Assembly (NCBI GenBank): GCA_002917075.1
Contig: NTMA01000008.1
Span: 186,001 to 250,000 of the forward strand
DNA from: Hawksworthiomyces lignivorus
Lineage: Eukaryota; Ascomycota; Sordariomycetes; Ophiostomatales; Ophiostomataceae
DNA: 64,000 bases
Direction of reading: 5' to 3'
Every line of letters begins with the position of its first letter. Position 1 is the first letter of the stretch. A program made the position numbers and the translations under genes. The notes under the pieces were generated by a model that was not told where the DNA came from, did no database searches, and was given only the letters and a program-made list of their open reading frames with translations. Shown in pieces: positions 23,322 through 33,994 of this stretch.

Positions 23322-26300
23322 ATGACCGACAGCCTCCACGAGGCCGGCGATCTGCTGTCGCCGCAGACGGTGTCAACCCCTGGTGCGAGGGGGAGTCGCC
23401 TGAGCGGTGGCAGCGGCCGCAACATGGCCTCGCGGGACTCTAGTCTTGCCAGCTCGACCAGCACCGCCTTCGACACACCCGAAGCCACAACGCCGACGGC
23501 GAGAGCGTCTACAGAGATCGACAGTCCGCTGGCGTCGCTCCATTCACCGACTTCGCCGTCTTCCAACATCCCCACGATGACGCCTGCCACGTCGAACGCA
23601 CCTGCCCGCAAGTCTCAGCACAGCTCGTCTGCCGCCCGGTCGGCTGGCCATCGCACATCCCACAGGCACCACAAATCCAGCGGCGGCTTCTTGCTCGTTG
23701 ATTCGTTTGATGGAGCAGGTGCAGGCGGACACGGTGGTGGGAGCAGCAGCCGGCCGGTTCGTGCACGCTCCAACGGCCGACGGGAGGCTGCCGCCGCCGC
23801 CGCAAGCACAAGCAACTCTGGCCGCACCAGCGGTGATGGAGGCGTGCGCCATGTCGAGACGCCCGACCAAGCACCACCCAGCCTGCCTCCAAGGCCTGTG
23901 GCATTTGCCTCGAACGCTGCACGGGCAGTTACGCCCGACAACCCAGTTCCCTCAGCAGCAGCGCCCTCGTCGTCGATGTCGCCCGCTGTGCCCGCCGTGC
24001 CCACCCAGGTCCTCGATCTCGACTCCGCCCAGATCGTGAATATGGCTCTCAACCTGAGCGAGTCGCGGCGCCTGGCCGCGCGCCGCAATGTTCCTAGCCA
24101 GCAGGTCCCTCCGCGTCTGGCGCCACTACCTGACAGCGCCGTGGGCGGTAGTCTGCGGCAGCAGCTCCAGCAGCAGCGGCGGGTCTCGCGCACGATGTCG
24201 CCCCGGCCTGAGAGGAGCGCCGGAGGCGGTGGCCGCAGCGCCTCGGGCCACCACCACGTTACCGGCCAGGCGTCTAGCCACTCACCGCAGGCTTCGCATA
24301 GCGGGCTGCAAGGGTCGCTGCAGCCCGCCTTTGACCCCTTTTCTGACGGCGCCAACGCCAACGGCGGCTCCTACCGCTACCACTTCTCGCCGTCGACGCT
24401 CGCCCGCGCGCAAAAGGCCAAGGACCACCTCGAACTATTGGCGCAGCAGCGGCGCCTGCTTCAGTTTCTCCCGCCGCTGCAGCCGCCTCCTGGAGCCGCA
24501 GGGGCGTCCCGGAGCCGGGCCACCAGTCTCACCACCGCCCCAGAGCACCATCAGCAGCAGCAGCAGCAGCAGCAGCCACCTGGTTCGAGCAGCGGCACCA
24601 CCGATCTGTCAGTTGCCGCGCCGCCGCTGCGCCTGGGCCGGCCGTACAACCCGCTGCAGTACATCCGCAACCGCAAGGTGCGCGTGCGGGAGCGCAAGAC
24701 CATCGACGGCCAGGCCCAGGGTTTCGGCGACGTGGCCCGAACGGTCGAGTGGGTCGACGAGGTGGCCCAGTGGGCTGCCATGGGCGGCAGTAGCGCCGCC
24801 GCGACCGTGCTATCTGCGAGCGGCGTGCCGATGCTGCAGCTGCCGCCGTTTGTGCCGGCGGACACCATGGCGGTCGGCGGCGTGCAGAGCTCGCCGCCCC
24901 AGATCGCTCGGGCAGCTGCAGCGGCCGATGGCGGCGGTGGTGGCGGGATGCCAACCAAGGCCAAGCTGCCGCGCGTCGACTGGGTCGTCGACCCGGCCGA
25001 CATGATCGCAGACGTGTACTGGCTGGAGCAGGACGACAACAAGAAGCTGGTCGAGGACCGCCACTGGCGCCGCGTCTTTCCCCAGGACCCCAGCCTGTAC
25101 CGGCCGATGTCGCGGCTCGCCGACGACGCAAGCGGTGCAGCCGGTGCGGCCGGAGGAGGTGTTGCTGGTGCGGCATTTGCTCCACAGCCGCTCGGCGAGC
25201 ACTTTGAGGCTGCAGCCGCAGCCGGAGCAGGGATGTCCGCGCGCTCGCGGGATCCGTCGCCGGACCACGAGCAGGACTCGGCGCGCCAGCGCGCGCGCCG
25301 GAAGCTCAGCGACCTCAAGGAGCTGCACCACCACCGCCACAACGGCTCGCTGCAGGGCCACGAGCTGCTGCTGCGGCGGCGGCGGCGGCTGCGGCAGGGC
25401 TCCTTCTCGGACACGTCCGACTCGGACAACAACAGCGAGCGGCGGCGGTGGGCGGCAGCAGCGGCGGCGGCGGCGGCGAACAACCGCGGCCGCGTCGACT
25501 CGGTCACCAGCGGCAGCGCCGTCGGGGGCGTCGCTGCGGCCGCCTCGCCGGGCGGCCTGCACAAGGCCATGTCGGACATCCTCTCGCGGGAGGCCCGCGA
25601 CCGAGAGGCTCGCGACCGGGAGCGCGAGCACGACAGCGACCGTGACCGAGACCGCGAGCGCGAGCGCGAGCGCGTGCGCGAGAACGGCTCGTCGTCGCCG
25701 CAGGTGCGGCAGGACCACAGCTCGTCGGCGTCGCCGGCGCCGGCTGCTTCGATTGTGGCTACCAAGGATGGCGCCACAGAGCAGCGCCCGTCGTCGAGCC
25801 TGCCCGTGGACACGCCTACCAAGCCTGGGACAGCCACGCGCTCCAGCCTCGAGGTGCCGCCCGCCGGCCGCCGGCCCTCGGTCGACTACTACAACTACGA
25901 CTCGTCGCGGCCGACGTCGCCCGACCTGCGCCCGCTGTCCCAGGAGGGGCTCGGCTTCGTGCCCGCCATCGGCGGCGACCTGTCGCCGCTGCCCAGCCGC
26001 GCCGCCTCGCCCGCCTCGCGCCACCGCTTCCGCAAGGTCAAGAGCATGTTCCGCGACCACAGCCGCGAGCGGGATCGAGAACGAGACCGCGCCGACAGCG
26101 GCGCCGCCGCCACCGCCGCCGCCGCCGCGCTGCCCGACCGCACCGTGGAAGAGGCGGAAGACGACAGCATCGAGATGTTTGTGCCGCGTAACCACCAGTC
26201 CACTGCATCCTCCGCGGGCGGCCACGGCGTCGCCACCATCGACAGCGCGCTGTCCGCGCCCCTGTCGGCCGCGACGACCACCAGCACCGTCGCCGCCCTC

Positions 26301-28199
26301 ATGTCCGGCGAGCCCTTTGGCAGGCGGCCGCACAGCCCGGCGCGCAAGATCCGCACCACCCCGGGCACCTTTGAGACGTACCGGACGCACGCCAGCCTCG
26401 GAAGCGTCGGCAGCTTCCGCCAGCTGCACAGCAGCGGCAGCAGCAGCCGCCACCCCCAGCGGGCGGGCGATGACGGCGCCAGCGTAGGCGGCGGCAGCAC
26501 TGCTTCTGCCAGTGCTGGCGCCAGTGTCGGCGCCGGTACTACCGGCAGCAACACGGGAGGAGGGCTGCGCGGCCTGTTCCGCAGCGGCGGCCCGCGCATC
26601 GGCACCATGCTCCAGAGCGGCATGGCCAAGGTGGGCGACGCGCTGTGGCGGCGCGAGGCGGGCGGCGAGCAGTCGCAGCAACAACAACAGCAACAGCAAC
26701 AGCAACAGCTGCTGCTGCTGCCGCCCATCGCTGCCAGCACCGGCGGCTCGCCGTCGTCCACGTCGGCCAGCGAGGACGAGTCGGAGCTGGAGGCGGCGTC
26801 GCGGCGCGGCCGCTCGCGCAACTCGACGCTGCCCTCGCGGTCGCCGTCGGCGCACGCCCAGGCTGCCGCCGAAAAGGAGCTGTCCTCCGCCGCCGCCGCC
26901 GCCGCCGCCGAGAACAGGTTCCGCTACCTGGACGTCATGCCCACGTTCCGCCGCCTCGACAGCCAGGGCAGCGGCGCCAGCACCGACCCTATTGCGCGGC
27001 CGCCGAGCCGCCGGTCCGCGCGCTTCGACCGCCTCAAGCCGCCGCGCATCGACGTGCGCGACGCGTCGCCGGTACCAGCAGTGGCTGCAGCCAACAGACC
27101 TGGACAGCAGCCAGCAGCGACGGACGGACCTCTGTCGCACCAGCGCGGAACGTCGCTCCAGGAGTCCGACCTCTCGGAGAGCGACGTGCAGTCGCAGTCG
27201 CGGCGCAGCAGCACCCGTCCCGGCGAGGGCGGCGCCAGCGGCGCCAGCCTGGTCGCCGTGCCCAGCAACAACAGCAGCAGCCGCAGCCGGCCGCGCTGGT
27301 CCGTGTCGCAGCCGGTGTCGAGCCGCGGGTCGCTGTCGCGCCGCGAGCTGGCCCGCTTGCGCGCCTCCATGTACAGCTCGGCGGTGCTGGCGCGCGAGCT
27401 GACGCGGCGGGCGCACGAGCCGCGGGTGCGGGCGGCGGCGGCAGCGGCCAAGGCCAAGGCCAAGAAGGCCGCCGCCGCCGCCGCCGCTGGCGAGGAGGGC
27501 TACCGGGGCCGGCGCAAGCGGCGCGGCTCCGTGAGCAGCAGGAGCAGCACCGACAGCAGCACCGACAGCGACAACGACGCGGACGACGACGGAGACAATG
27601 GCCTGAACGACTGCGAGGAAGCAGACGCTGCAGATTCCGGAGTTGCGTGCTGCAACGCCGTCGTCGTGCGCGGCCAGGGCGGCGCGCCCGACCTGACGTG
27701 GGCCGACGTGGCCGCATGCGCGCCCGACCCGGCGGCGCTGGCGCGGCGCCCCGTGGCGGCGGACGAGCTGTTCCCGCTGGCGGCGCAGGTGCTGGGCGGC
27801 GCCGTGCAGCGCAGCGGCCAGGCGTGGCAGGCGGCGGCCGAGTCGTTTGTGGGCGTGACGGCGTCGGGCCTGCGCGCCCGGGTCGACGGCGTGCGCGCCC
27901 GCGTGGCCGGCGAGCTCTCGGCGGCCGCGCGCGCCGCCGCCGACGACGCCGACGAGGTCAGCCGCGACCTGGTCGCCGTCCAGCGCCTGCGCGTCAAGCG
28001 CGCCGAGGACGGCATCGAGACCATGCTGCGCCGCCGCCGCCGCCGCTTCCGCTGGGTCCGCCGCGCCGGCTGGCTCACCGTCGAGTGGGTCCTCGTCGGC
28101 TTCATGTGGTACGTCTGGTTCGTCGTCATGCTGGCCCGCGTCGCGCTCGGCGTCGGCCGCGGCGCCGTTGCTGGCGTGCGCTGGCTGCTGTGGCTGTGA
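23322..28199 (+). CDS. Large low-complexity protein with hydrophobic C-terminus, function unknown
   Basis: A single exon of 1,625 residues. I do not recognise the family. Two ordered-looking blocks stand out: about 435-480 (RPYNPLQYIRNRKVRVRERK, then FGDVARTVEWVDEVAQWAA) and about 549-600 (RVDWVVDPADMIADVYWLEQ, then HWRRVFPQDPSLYRP). Elsewhere it is rich in Ser, Ala, Arg and Pro. It has an 8-Gln tract near 410, an 11-Gln tract near 1120 and an Arg/Glu/Asp repeat at about 755-790. The C-terminus (about 1585-1625) is a basic patch followed by one or two hydrophobic stretches (LTVEWVLVGFMWYVWFVVML), suggesting a tail-anchored membrane protein facing the cytosol. High third-position GC and the complete frame support a real gene. 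Confidence 0.8.
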   Translation: MTDSLHEAGDLLSPQTVSTPGARGSRLSGGSGRNMASRDSSLASSTSTAFDTPEATTPTARASTEIDSPLASLHSPTSPSSNIPTMTPATSNAPARKSQHSSSAARSAGHRTSHRHHKSSGGFLLVDSFDGAGAGGHGGGSSSRPVRARSNGRREAAAAAASTSNSGRTSGDGGVRHVETPDQAPPSLPPRPVAFASNAARAVTPDNPVPSAAAPSSSMSPAVPAVPTQVLDLDSAQIVNMALNLSESRRLAARRNVPSQQVPPRLAPLPDSAVGGSLRQQLQQQRRVSRTMSPRPERSAGGGGRSASGHHHVTGQASSHSPQASHSGLQGSLQPAFDPFSDGANANGGSYRYHFSPSTLARAQKAKDHLELLAQQRRLLQFLPPLQPPPGAAGASRSRATSLTTAPEHHQQQQQQQQPPGSSSGTTDLSVAAPPLRLGRPYNPLQYIRNRKVRVRERKTIDGQAQGFGDVARTVEWVDEVAQWAAMGGSSAAATVLSASGVPMLQLPPFVPADTMAVGGVQSSPPQIARAAAAADGGGGGGMPTKAKLPRVDWVVDPADMIADVYWLEQDDNKKLVEDRHWRRVFPQDPSLYRPMSRLADDASGAAGAAGGGVAGAAFAPQPLGEHFEAAAAAGAGMSARSRDPSPDHEQDSARQRARRKLSDLKELHHHRHNGSLQGHELLLRRRRRLRQGSFSDTSDSDNNSERRRWAAAAAAAAANNRGRVDSVTSGSAVGGVAAAASPGGLHKAMSDILSREARDREARDREREHDSDRDRDRERERERVRENGSSSPQVRQDHSSSASPAPAASIVATKDGATEQRPSSSLPVDTPTKPGTATRSSLEVPPAGRRPSVDYYNYDSSRPTSPDLRPLSQEGLGFVPAIGGDLSPLPSRAASPASRHRFRKVKSMFRDHSRERDRERDRADSGAAATAAAAALPDRTVEEAEDDSIEMFVPRNHQSTASSAGGHGVATIDSALSAPLSAATTTSTVAALMSGEPFGRRPHSPARKIRTTPGTFETYRTHASLGSVGSFRQLHSSGSSSRHPQRAGDDGASVGGGSTASASAGASVGAGTTGSNTGGGLRGLFRSGGPRIGTMLQSGMAKVGDALWRREAGGEQSQQQQQQQQQQQLLLLPPIAASTGGSPSSTSASEDESELEAASRRGRSRNSTLPSRSPSAHAQAAAEKELSSAAAAAAAENRFRYLDVMPTFRRLDSQGSGASTDPIARPPSRRSARFDRLKPPRIDVRDASPVPAVAAANRPGQQPAATDGPLSHQRGTSLQESDLSESDVQSQSRRSSTRPGEGGASGASLVAVPSNNSSSRSRPRWSVSQPVSSRGSLSRRELARLRASMYSSAVLARELTRRAHEPRVRAAAAAAKAKAKKAAAAAAAGEEGYRGRRKRRGSVSSRSSTDSSTDSDNDADDDGDNGLNDCEEADAADSGVACCNAVVVRGQGGAPDLTWADVAACAPDPAALARRPVAADELFPLAAQVLGGAVQRSGQAWQAAAESFVGVTASGLRARVDGVRARVAGELSAAARAAADDADEVSRDLVAVQRLRVKRAEDGIETMLRRRRRRFRWVRRAGWLTVEWVLVGFMWYVWFVVMLARVALGVGRGAVAGVRWLLWL
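24552..24575 (+). repeat. (CAG)8 coding for 8 Gln
   Basis: Perfect trinucleotide tract within the large unknown protein gene, likely length-variable. Confidence 0.9.
26676..26708 (+). repeat. CAA/CAG tract coding for 11 Gln
   Basis: Mixed CAA and CAG codons give 11 Gln followed by 4 Leu. Mixed codons imply selection for the Gln run or an older tract than the pure CAG run at 24552. Confidence 0.9.
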
Positions 28200-29070
28200 A
28201 GGGCAAAAGGGAAGGCGTCCTTTCTCCCTTCCGCCTCGTATCTCTCCTCTCCGTCTCTCTTACTATCTCGTATATCTCTCCTTTTTTTTTAATGTCACGA
28301 TGCATTGGCATTTGCATTATGCCGGGGTGGGTGTTGGCCAGAAGCATAAAGCATAGCGTTTCCTTATTTCTTTTCTTCTTCCGCCACGTCGACATCTTTT
28401 GTTCGGCCATCCCCCAAGCCCATAATGAACAGAAACCCATCCCAGAAAGAGAATCGGGGGATGGCCGCTATATCTTTTTTTTTTCTTCTTTGATTTGTTC
28501 ACGGACGATACCCAAAGACCACTTACTCTTGCTTCTGTAACCCGTTCCAGTACGATACTTGTAATCAGCAAATATTTTCGACTTCACTCAAGAGATATCC
28601 CAAAAAAAGTTCTGCATTCGATTGTCTAAGATCACATCTAAGATCACAATCTCGTTCTTTTACTATTATTTTATTGAAATTAACATTTTATTTACCGCAC
28701 CTCGTCGCCGAGTATTGTCTCCGCTTCTGCCACTGCCAGTGCTCATTGAAACCCTTTGTGTGTTCGTTCTTCGTCTGAAAAAAGAAAAGAAAGAGAAATG
28801 GCTGTCTTGAAATACTCTATGGTTCTGTTTTGAATGTGGTAAAGGGGGACAATAAAAGACGTATACTGTAGAAAAAAACAAACGCCGAATGGGCAGCATG
28901 AAACGGAACAGAAAGGAATCAAGAGTCAAGTAAATAAAACAAAAGAAACACCCATGAAATATCGTACACGGCGCAGAGAAGAGAGCTCTCCGGATTAAAA
29001 AAGAGAAGAAGAAGCAAAAAAAGAAGACCGCAGATGCTCTCTCTCTCTGTCCACCGTTTCCCCATCCCCT
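28200..29070. other. Intergenic between convergent genes
   Basis: 870 bases of AT-rich 3' flank with A and T homopolymers. No gene seen. Confidence 0.6.
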
Positions 29071-31361
29071 TTACTCCAACCGCTTCTTGCCCTCCTCCGC
29101 GTTGGAGTAGCGCACCGTGCTCAGCCCCCGCTCGTGCCGGGCCACAAACGGGCCGATCAGCTTGTCCTTGCGGGCCTTGTTCATGGCCTTGTTGTAGTCG
29201 TCCACTGTGGCCGGACGGGGGATCAGCTTCGGCCAGTTGACCTGGAGAGAGATGTCAGTCAGTAAATTTTTCTCTTTGAAAGAAGGGGACAGGTTTTGAA
29301 CGCACATAGAGCTCGCCGCTGCGCAGGATAAAGTGGGCGCTGTAGGCGGCGACGGCGGTCCAGAAGAGGAGGAAGACGCGCATGGGCAGGACGGCGGCGT
29401 CGGGCAGGCGGCGGGTGAAGAGGCCGACGAGCAAGAAGAAGACGGCAAAGGCGAGCACGTAGGGGACGGCCTGGATGAGGACGGGGCGGCGGTCGGCGAA
29501 GATCTGGTAGGTGGCGGCGACGGCGGCGTCGCCGGGGGCGTAGGCGCCGAGGAAGAGGTCAAAGGCGTCCTGGCGGGGGCCGTCGAGGAAGTTGTTGCGG
29601 CAGTAGCGGGTGAGGGCGATCTGGCCGTCGCGCAGGGCGCCGGCCTTTGTGCGGCGGCCGAGGCGGGTCATGTCGGTCTTCATGGCGCCGGTGCCGGCGT
29701 AGCCGAGGGCGACGCGATCGGCGTTGTCGGCCCAGAGGTTGCGGAAGAGCAGCTCAAAGGTCGGGTCCTGGTCGACGAGGGTGGCGCCGCGCGGCATGAG
29801 ACCGAGGTCGGCAAACATGCGCTCGAGCGTGTAGCGGGCCAGCATGCTCTGGACGACGTTGGTGCGGTCGAGGCAGTCCATGCAGTTTGTGCGGACGACG
29901 GAGGTCTGGGCGCTGCGGGTCTCGAGCAGGCGGCCGGCGCCGGCGGGCATGTCGACGGCGCGGAAGTATTGCTGGGCGAGCAGGGCGTCGCGCATCTGGT
30001 CGAGCAGCAGGCGGGCGCGATCCAGGCGCATGCCCTTGGTCTCGCTGTGGAAGTCAAAGTAGATGTAGTGGACGCGGTCAAAGATGTTGCCCCTGCCACC
30101 GGCGGCGGCGGCGCCGGCGGCGCCGGCGCCGTCGATGGTGTGGAACTTTTCGCTGGTGACGCGGTCGGCCTGGGTGCTCTCCTTGGGCGGCGGGGTGACG
30201 ACGTGCTCGACCATGCGCTCGTACGCCTCCTTGACGCGGCGCTCGCGGCCCTTCTGGTTGACGAGGTTGACGAGGTAGTTGTCGCCGTAGATGCGGACCT
30301 GCTCGGCCAGGTGGGCGCTGGCAGCCGGGAAGGCGGCCTCGATGCCGCGGGCGTCGCTGCGGACCTCGAGGCGCGGGGTGTACTTGAGGTTGTTGATCTC
30401 GCTCCAGAATACGGGCACACTGCCGCGCGTCTGCACGTAGGACAGGACCTGGGTCTCCTGGCCCGGAGTGCTGCCGCCCGAGAAGCCGCCCATGCCGCTG
30501 CGGCCCGAGTCGTTGAGCACGACGATCTGCTCGGTCTCGTTGTAGTTGGCGACGTGGCCCTCCTCGTCGATGCCGCGAGAGAAGAAGCGCGTGCCGGCGC
30601 GGAAGCGCGAGCGGCGGGTGATGAGCACGAGGGTCAGCGGGCGGCCGCGGAAGGTGGTGGGGTGGATCTCTAGCATGCCGAAGATGACGGGCAGGATGTA
30701 GGGGTCGATGCCGGGCTGGGCGCCTGGCTGGCCCCGGGCGCCGCGGCGGCGGAAGTTGATGAGGTCGGACTGGACGAAGCGGTTCCAGAAGAAGCGGTCG
30801 TCGGCGCGCATCCACAGCGGGGTGTCGGCGGCGCCGGGAGCGTCTTGCTGGGCGGCCTGACGCTGGAAGCTGTTGCTCAGGTCGAGGGTGTAGGAGTAGT
30901 ACATGGGGCCGGACTTGAGGAAGCTGCGCAGCAGGGAGAGGAAGCGGTCCTCGTCGTGGTCGTGGATCTGGCGCTCGTGGACGGGGAGAAACTCGACCTC
31001 GATGACGCGGTGGATCATGTGGCCCTTGAGGCGGCCGACCTGCTCGTCCTTGGTGATAACGATGACATACTTGTCTGCGGAAAGAAGGAGGGTTAGTATC
31101 CAAGAAAACAGAAGAAAAAGAGCCTAGAAGGGAACATGGGGAGGTAGACTCACCAAGCCGAAGCTGGATCACACCAAGAATGCCCTTAATGCTGGAAACG
31201 CGTGTCACGCGCTTGCCAGACAAGAGGGCGGCATCATTCAGACGGATCTCGCCGGTAGGACGGTCAATGGTCAAGGCCGGAGCATCAGGGGTAGAGGGCG
31301 ACTTGAAGATGTAGCAGTCTGAGGCGACCTGGACGTTGATGTCGCGGAAGGGGAACGCCAT
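29071..31361 (-). CDS. SAC1: SAC1 phosphoinositide phosphatase
   Basis: Exons 31361-31154, 31074-29306 and 29241-29071 give 715 residues. The SAC domain carries the catalytic CX5R motif in RTNCMDCLDRTN (catalytic C467). Two hydrophobic segments near the C-terminus (about 598-622 and 635-655) match the ER/Golgi membrane anchor of Sac1. The last exon encodes the conserved cytosolic tail beginning VNWPKLIPRP. The enzyme removes phosphate from PI4P, PI3P and similar lipids at ER and Golgi membranes. A Gly/Ala-rich insert (GAGAAGAAAAGGRG) lies before the FDRVHYIYFDFH block. It diverges from the Rab5 gene, another phosphoinositide-linked traffic protein. Confidence 0.97.
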
Positions 31362-31716
31362 GGCGGAAGATGTGTAGGAATAGAAGAGGAGAAGAAAGGA
31401 AGGTAAGAAAGAAAGAAGAGAAAAATGTAAAGGAGCAAAGAGAGAGAACAAGCACTGAAGGAGAGATGAGGCTGGCCGAGACCGCCGGGGGGGGGGGGAG
31501 CGGAAGAGAAAAAGACCGGAGTGGCCGAGTGCCTGGCAGCTGTTTTCGTTCCGGACGAAGGTGGAAGCTCTTGGGACGGGGAGGGGAGCAAGATTAAAGG
31601 CGTGGGAAGGGGGGAGGGCGAAATGGACAGTTCTGCAGTTGTGCCAAGCTTCGAAGCTAGCAAATCACATCGGCGTAGCCAGGAACGGTGGCGCCGTTGG
31701 GAGCTTGTGGTTTGGT

Positions 31717-31754
31717 GTCAAAGACAGTTTGTCAAAGACAGTTTGTCAAAGACA
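31717..31754. repeat. 14-base tandem repeat, 2.7 copies
   Basis: Unit GTCAAAGACAGTTT; two perfect copies and a third that breaks down after 10 bases. Confidence 0.9.
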
Positions 31755-31929
31755 AAGGGAGGGAGGGAGGGAGGTAGAGATAGTAGTGCAGCTGAGAGGA
31801 TGTACTCGTAATACTCCGTAGTGGCATGGGAATTGGAGATGATGATGGCCTTGTCGTCTGTATAATAGACTCTGCTGGTTAGTTGCATAGTAACACGTAA
31901 TTTGCGAGCTTCTAGACCCGGCAGCCGCA

Positions 31930-31980
31930 GTCGCCAATAGTCGCCAGTAGTCGCCAGCTGATTCGCTAGCTGATTCGCTA
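31930..31980. repeat. Adjacent 10-base and 12-base short tandem repeats
   Basis: Three copies of AGTCGCCARY-like units are followed at once by two copies of GCTGATTCGCTA. Confidence 0.85.
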
Positions 31981-33114
31981 GCTGCTATTGCGGTGTCGTC
32001 ACTGGTCACTGGCTGGGCAGGTCGCTGTTGCCCCGTCTGGGTCAGTTTTTTTTTCCTGTTGGCAGTCGTACTGGTACACGTACGTGCGTCACAGCAAATT
32101 CGTCATTGTAATTGGCTCTTTCCTCCAATTAGCGACCCCACCTTCCTACCAACCAAAAAGCTGGTCCCTGCCTTCTTTGGAGTCAATCACGTGCGAGGGG
32201 GACTTCGGGTGCGAGCAGCTGACTCAGTCAGAAGGGGGCATGCGTAATGACTCGAGGAGCTGGGCGCTAATAGGCCCCTCTTCCGCTGTATTTTTCACTA
32301 TTTCACTCTGCAACTCCCTCCTCCCAGACCGCCTAGCGAGCTGCAGGTCTGAGGCCACTACTGCTTCTGCTGCTGCCATCAACTGCTGCTACTGCCACTC
32401 CTGCTGCTCCTACTGCAGCTAACTGCCACTGCCACTGCCACTGCCGTTGCAGCCGCCGTACGCCGTCGTCGACCGCCAGCAGCCGCTGCTTTTCGTCTCC
32501 CTCTGCCAGGCATCAGCGAATCCCCAGCACCAATTTCGCCAATTTCCCTCGCCGTCGCCCTCCTCGCTCCATTTCGCCATCCATTCGCAGCTCTCTCGTC
32601 TCCCCCAAACCAAAAACCCACAACAACAACAGAATCCCCATACGAGCAATCAGGGCAGAACAGACCATCGGTTTTTTGTTCTTCCTTTTTTTTTCTGCGA
32701 CGATCGCCATTCTATCCGCTCTTCTCTCTTCTCTGCCACTGCTGCTGGTGCTGGTGCTAACTACTGCTGCCAACTACTGCTGCCGCCGCTGCTGCCCCCG
32801 AACCTCCTCCCTCCCTCTTTGTTCGCAGCCTTTGCATCATTGTCTTACTTCACACCCACCCCTAACCTCGGTCCTAGCCTTGTTCATCATCCAGAACCGA
32901 GCTCCTCTTATTTTCCTGTGACCGCCTGTGTCATCGTCTGGCCCTGCTGCATAGGATCCGTCTTCCTCCCCGGCAGCTCAACCGCTCTGACGAACCCCCG
33001 AGAGACTTCGGCCCTTTCGAGTCGCTTTCGCAGCCGCTTGTCGACTGACCATCTTGCTTATCAGAAGCACCTGCTCTCCTCCACCACCACAACCACCACC
33101 ACACTCCTCACAAA

Positions 33115-33994
33115 ATGGCTGCTCGAGGTCCTCCCGGCGCACGCGGCCTCAACAACCGCTTTGCCCAGTTCAAGCTGGTGCTTCTCGGTATGTCCTCCCT
33201 TTCCGTGTCTCGGGCCGTCCGAGCCTTGCCGTCTCATGTATGCACCACTTTGCTAACATATCATGTGCCAGGTGAATCTGCTGTTGGAAAGGTATAGCCA
33301 AAGAGCCATTTCTTTCTTCTGCCGTATGGTAATGTCCTAACTCCGTGCCTCTAGAGTTCCATCGTCCTCCGCTTCGTCAAAGACCAGTTCGACTCCTACC
33401 GGGAATCCACCATCGGCGCCGCCTTCTTAACGCAGACCATCTCCCTGGACGAGAACACCACGGTCAAGTTTGAAATCTGGGACACCGCCGGCCAGGAGCG
33501 GTACAAGTCGCTGGCGCCCATGTACTACCGGAATGCAAACTGCGCCGTCGTCGTCTATGACATCACACAAGCAGTATGGCCGCCCTTTTTTTTTTTTTCT
33601 GTCCGTCTGCCTCTCAGGACCCCATGCTAACATAATATCCTTCCAGTCCTCGCTCGACAAGGCCAAGGCCTGGGTCAAGGAGCTGCAGCGCCAGGCCAAC
33701 GAGAACATCATCATCGCCCTCGCCGGCAACAAGCTGGATCTGGTGTCCGAGCAGCCCGACAAGCGCGCCATTCCCCGCGCCGACGCCGAGGCCTACGCCC
33801 GCGAGGCCGGCCTGCTATTCTTCGAGACCTCCGCCAAGACCGCCGAGAACGTCCAGGAGCTGTTCACCGCGATAGCAAAGAAGCTGCCAGTCGACCAGGT
33901 CGGTGCCGGCCGCGGGCGGCCCGGCCAGCGGCCAGGCGTCAGCCTCGCCCCAGAGAGCTCCAACACCCAGGCCGCCGGGCCGTGCGCCTGCTAA
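33115..33994 (+). CDS. RAB5: Rab5-type small GTPase (Ypt5/Vps21)
   Basis: Exons 33115-33187, 33272-33291, 33355-33573 and 33647-33994 give 219 residues. GTP-binding motifs: P-loop GESAVGKS (25-32), WDTAGQE (73-79), NKLD (132-135) and ETSAK (164-168). The switch region [14 protein letters not shown] is characteristic of Rab5. The protein ends in CAC, a CXC geranylgeranylation site. Rab5 recruits tethers and PI 3-kinase to early endosomes for homotypic fusion. Exon 2 is only 20 bases and codes for most of the P-loop, so annotation programs could easily miss it. Splice sites are canonical and a CTAAC branch site lies in intron 1. Confidence 0.96.

Larger units (their letters stand above)
31362..33114. 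other. Divergent intergenic region, SAC1 and Rab5 promoters
   Basis: 1.75 kb. Contains a G12 run (31487-31498), a 14-base tandem repeat (31717-31754), a TACTCCGTA site (31812-31820), 10- and 12-base repeats (31930-31980) and CTGC-rich DNA around 32360-32460. The last 600 bases are pyrimidine-rich leader of the Rab5 gene. The open frames have no recognisable domain. Confidence 0.6.

Noticed and set aside
24810..27416. 868-codon open frame antisense to the large unknown protein gene, and similar long antisense frames over MIC60 (36127-37689), SAC1 (29333-30673) and the amidase (915-1853)
   Set aside because: They are Arg/Ala/Gly-rich or low-complexity, match no family, and are expected because GC-rich third positions remove stop codons on the opposite strand.
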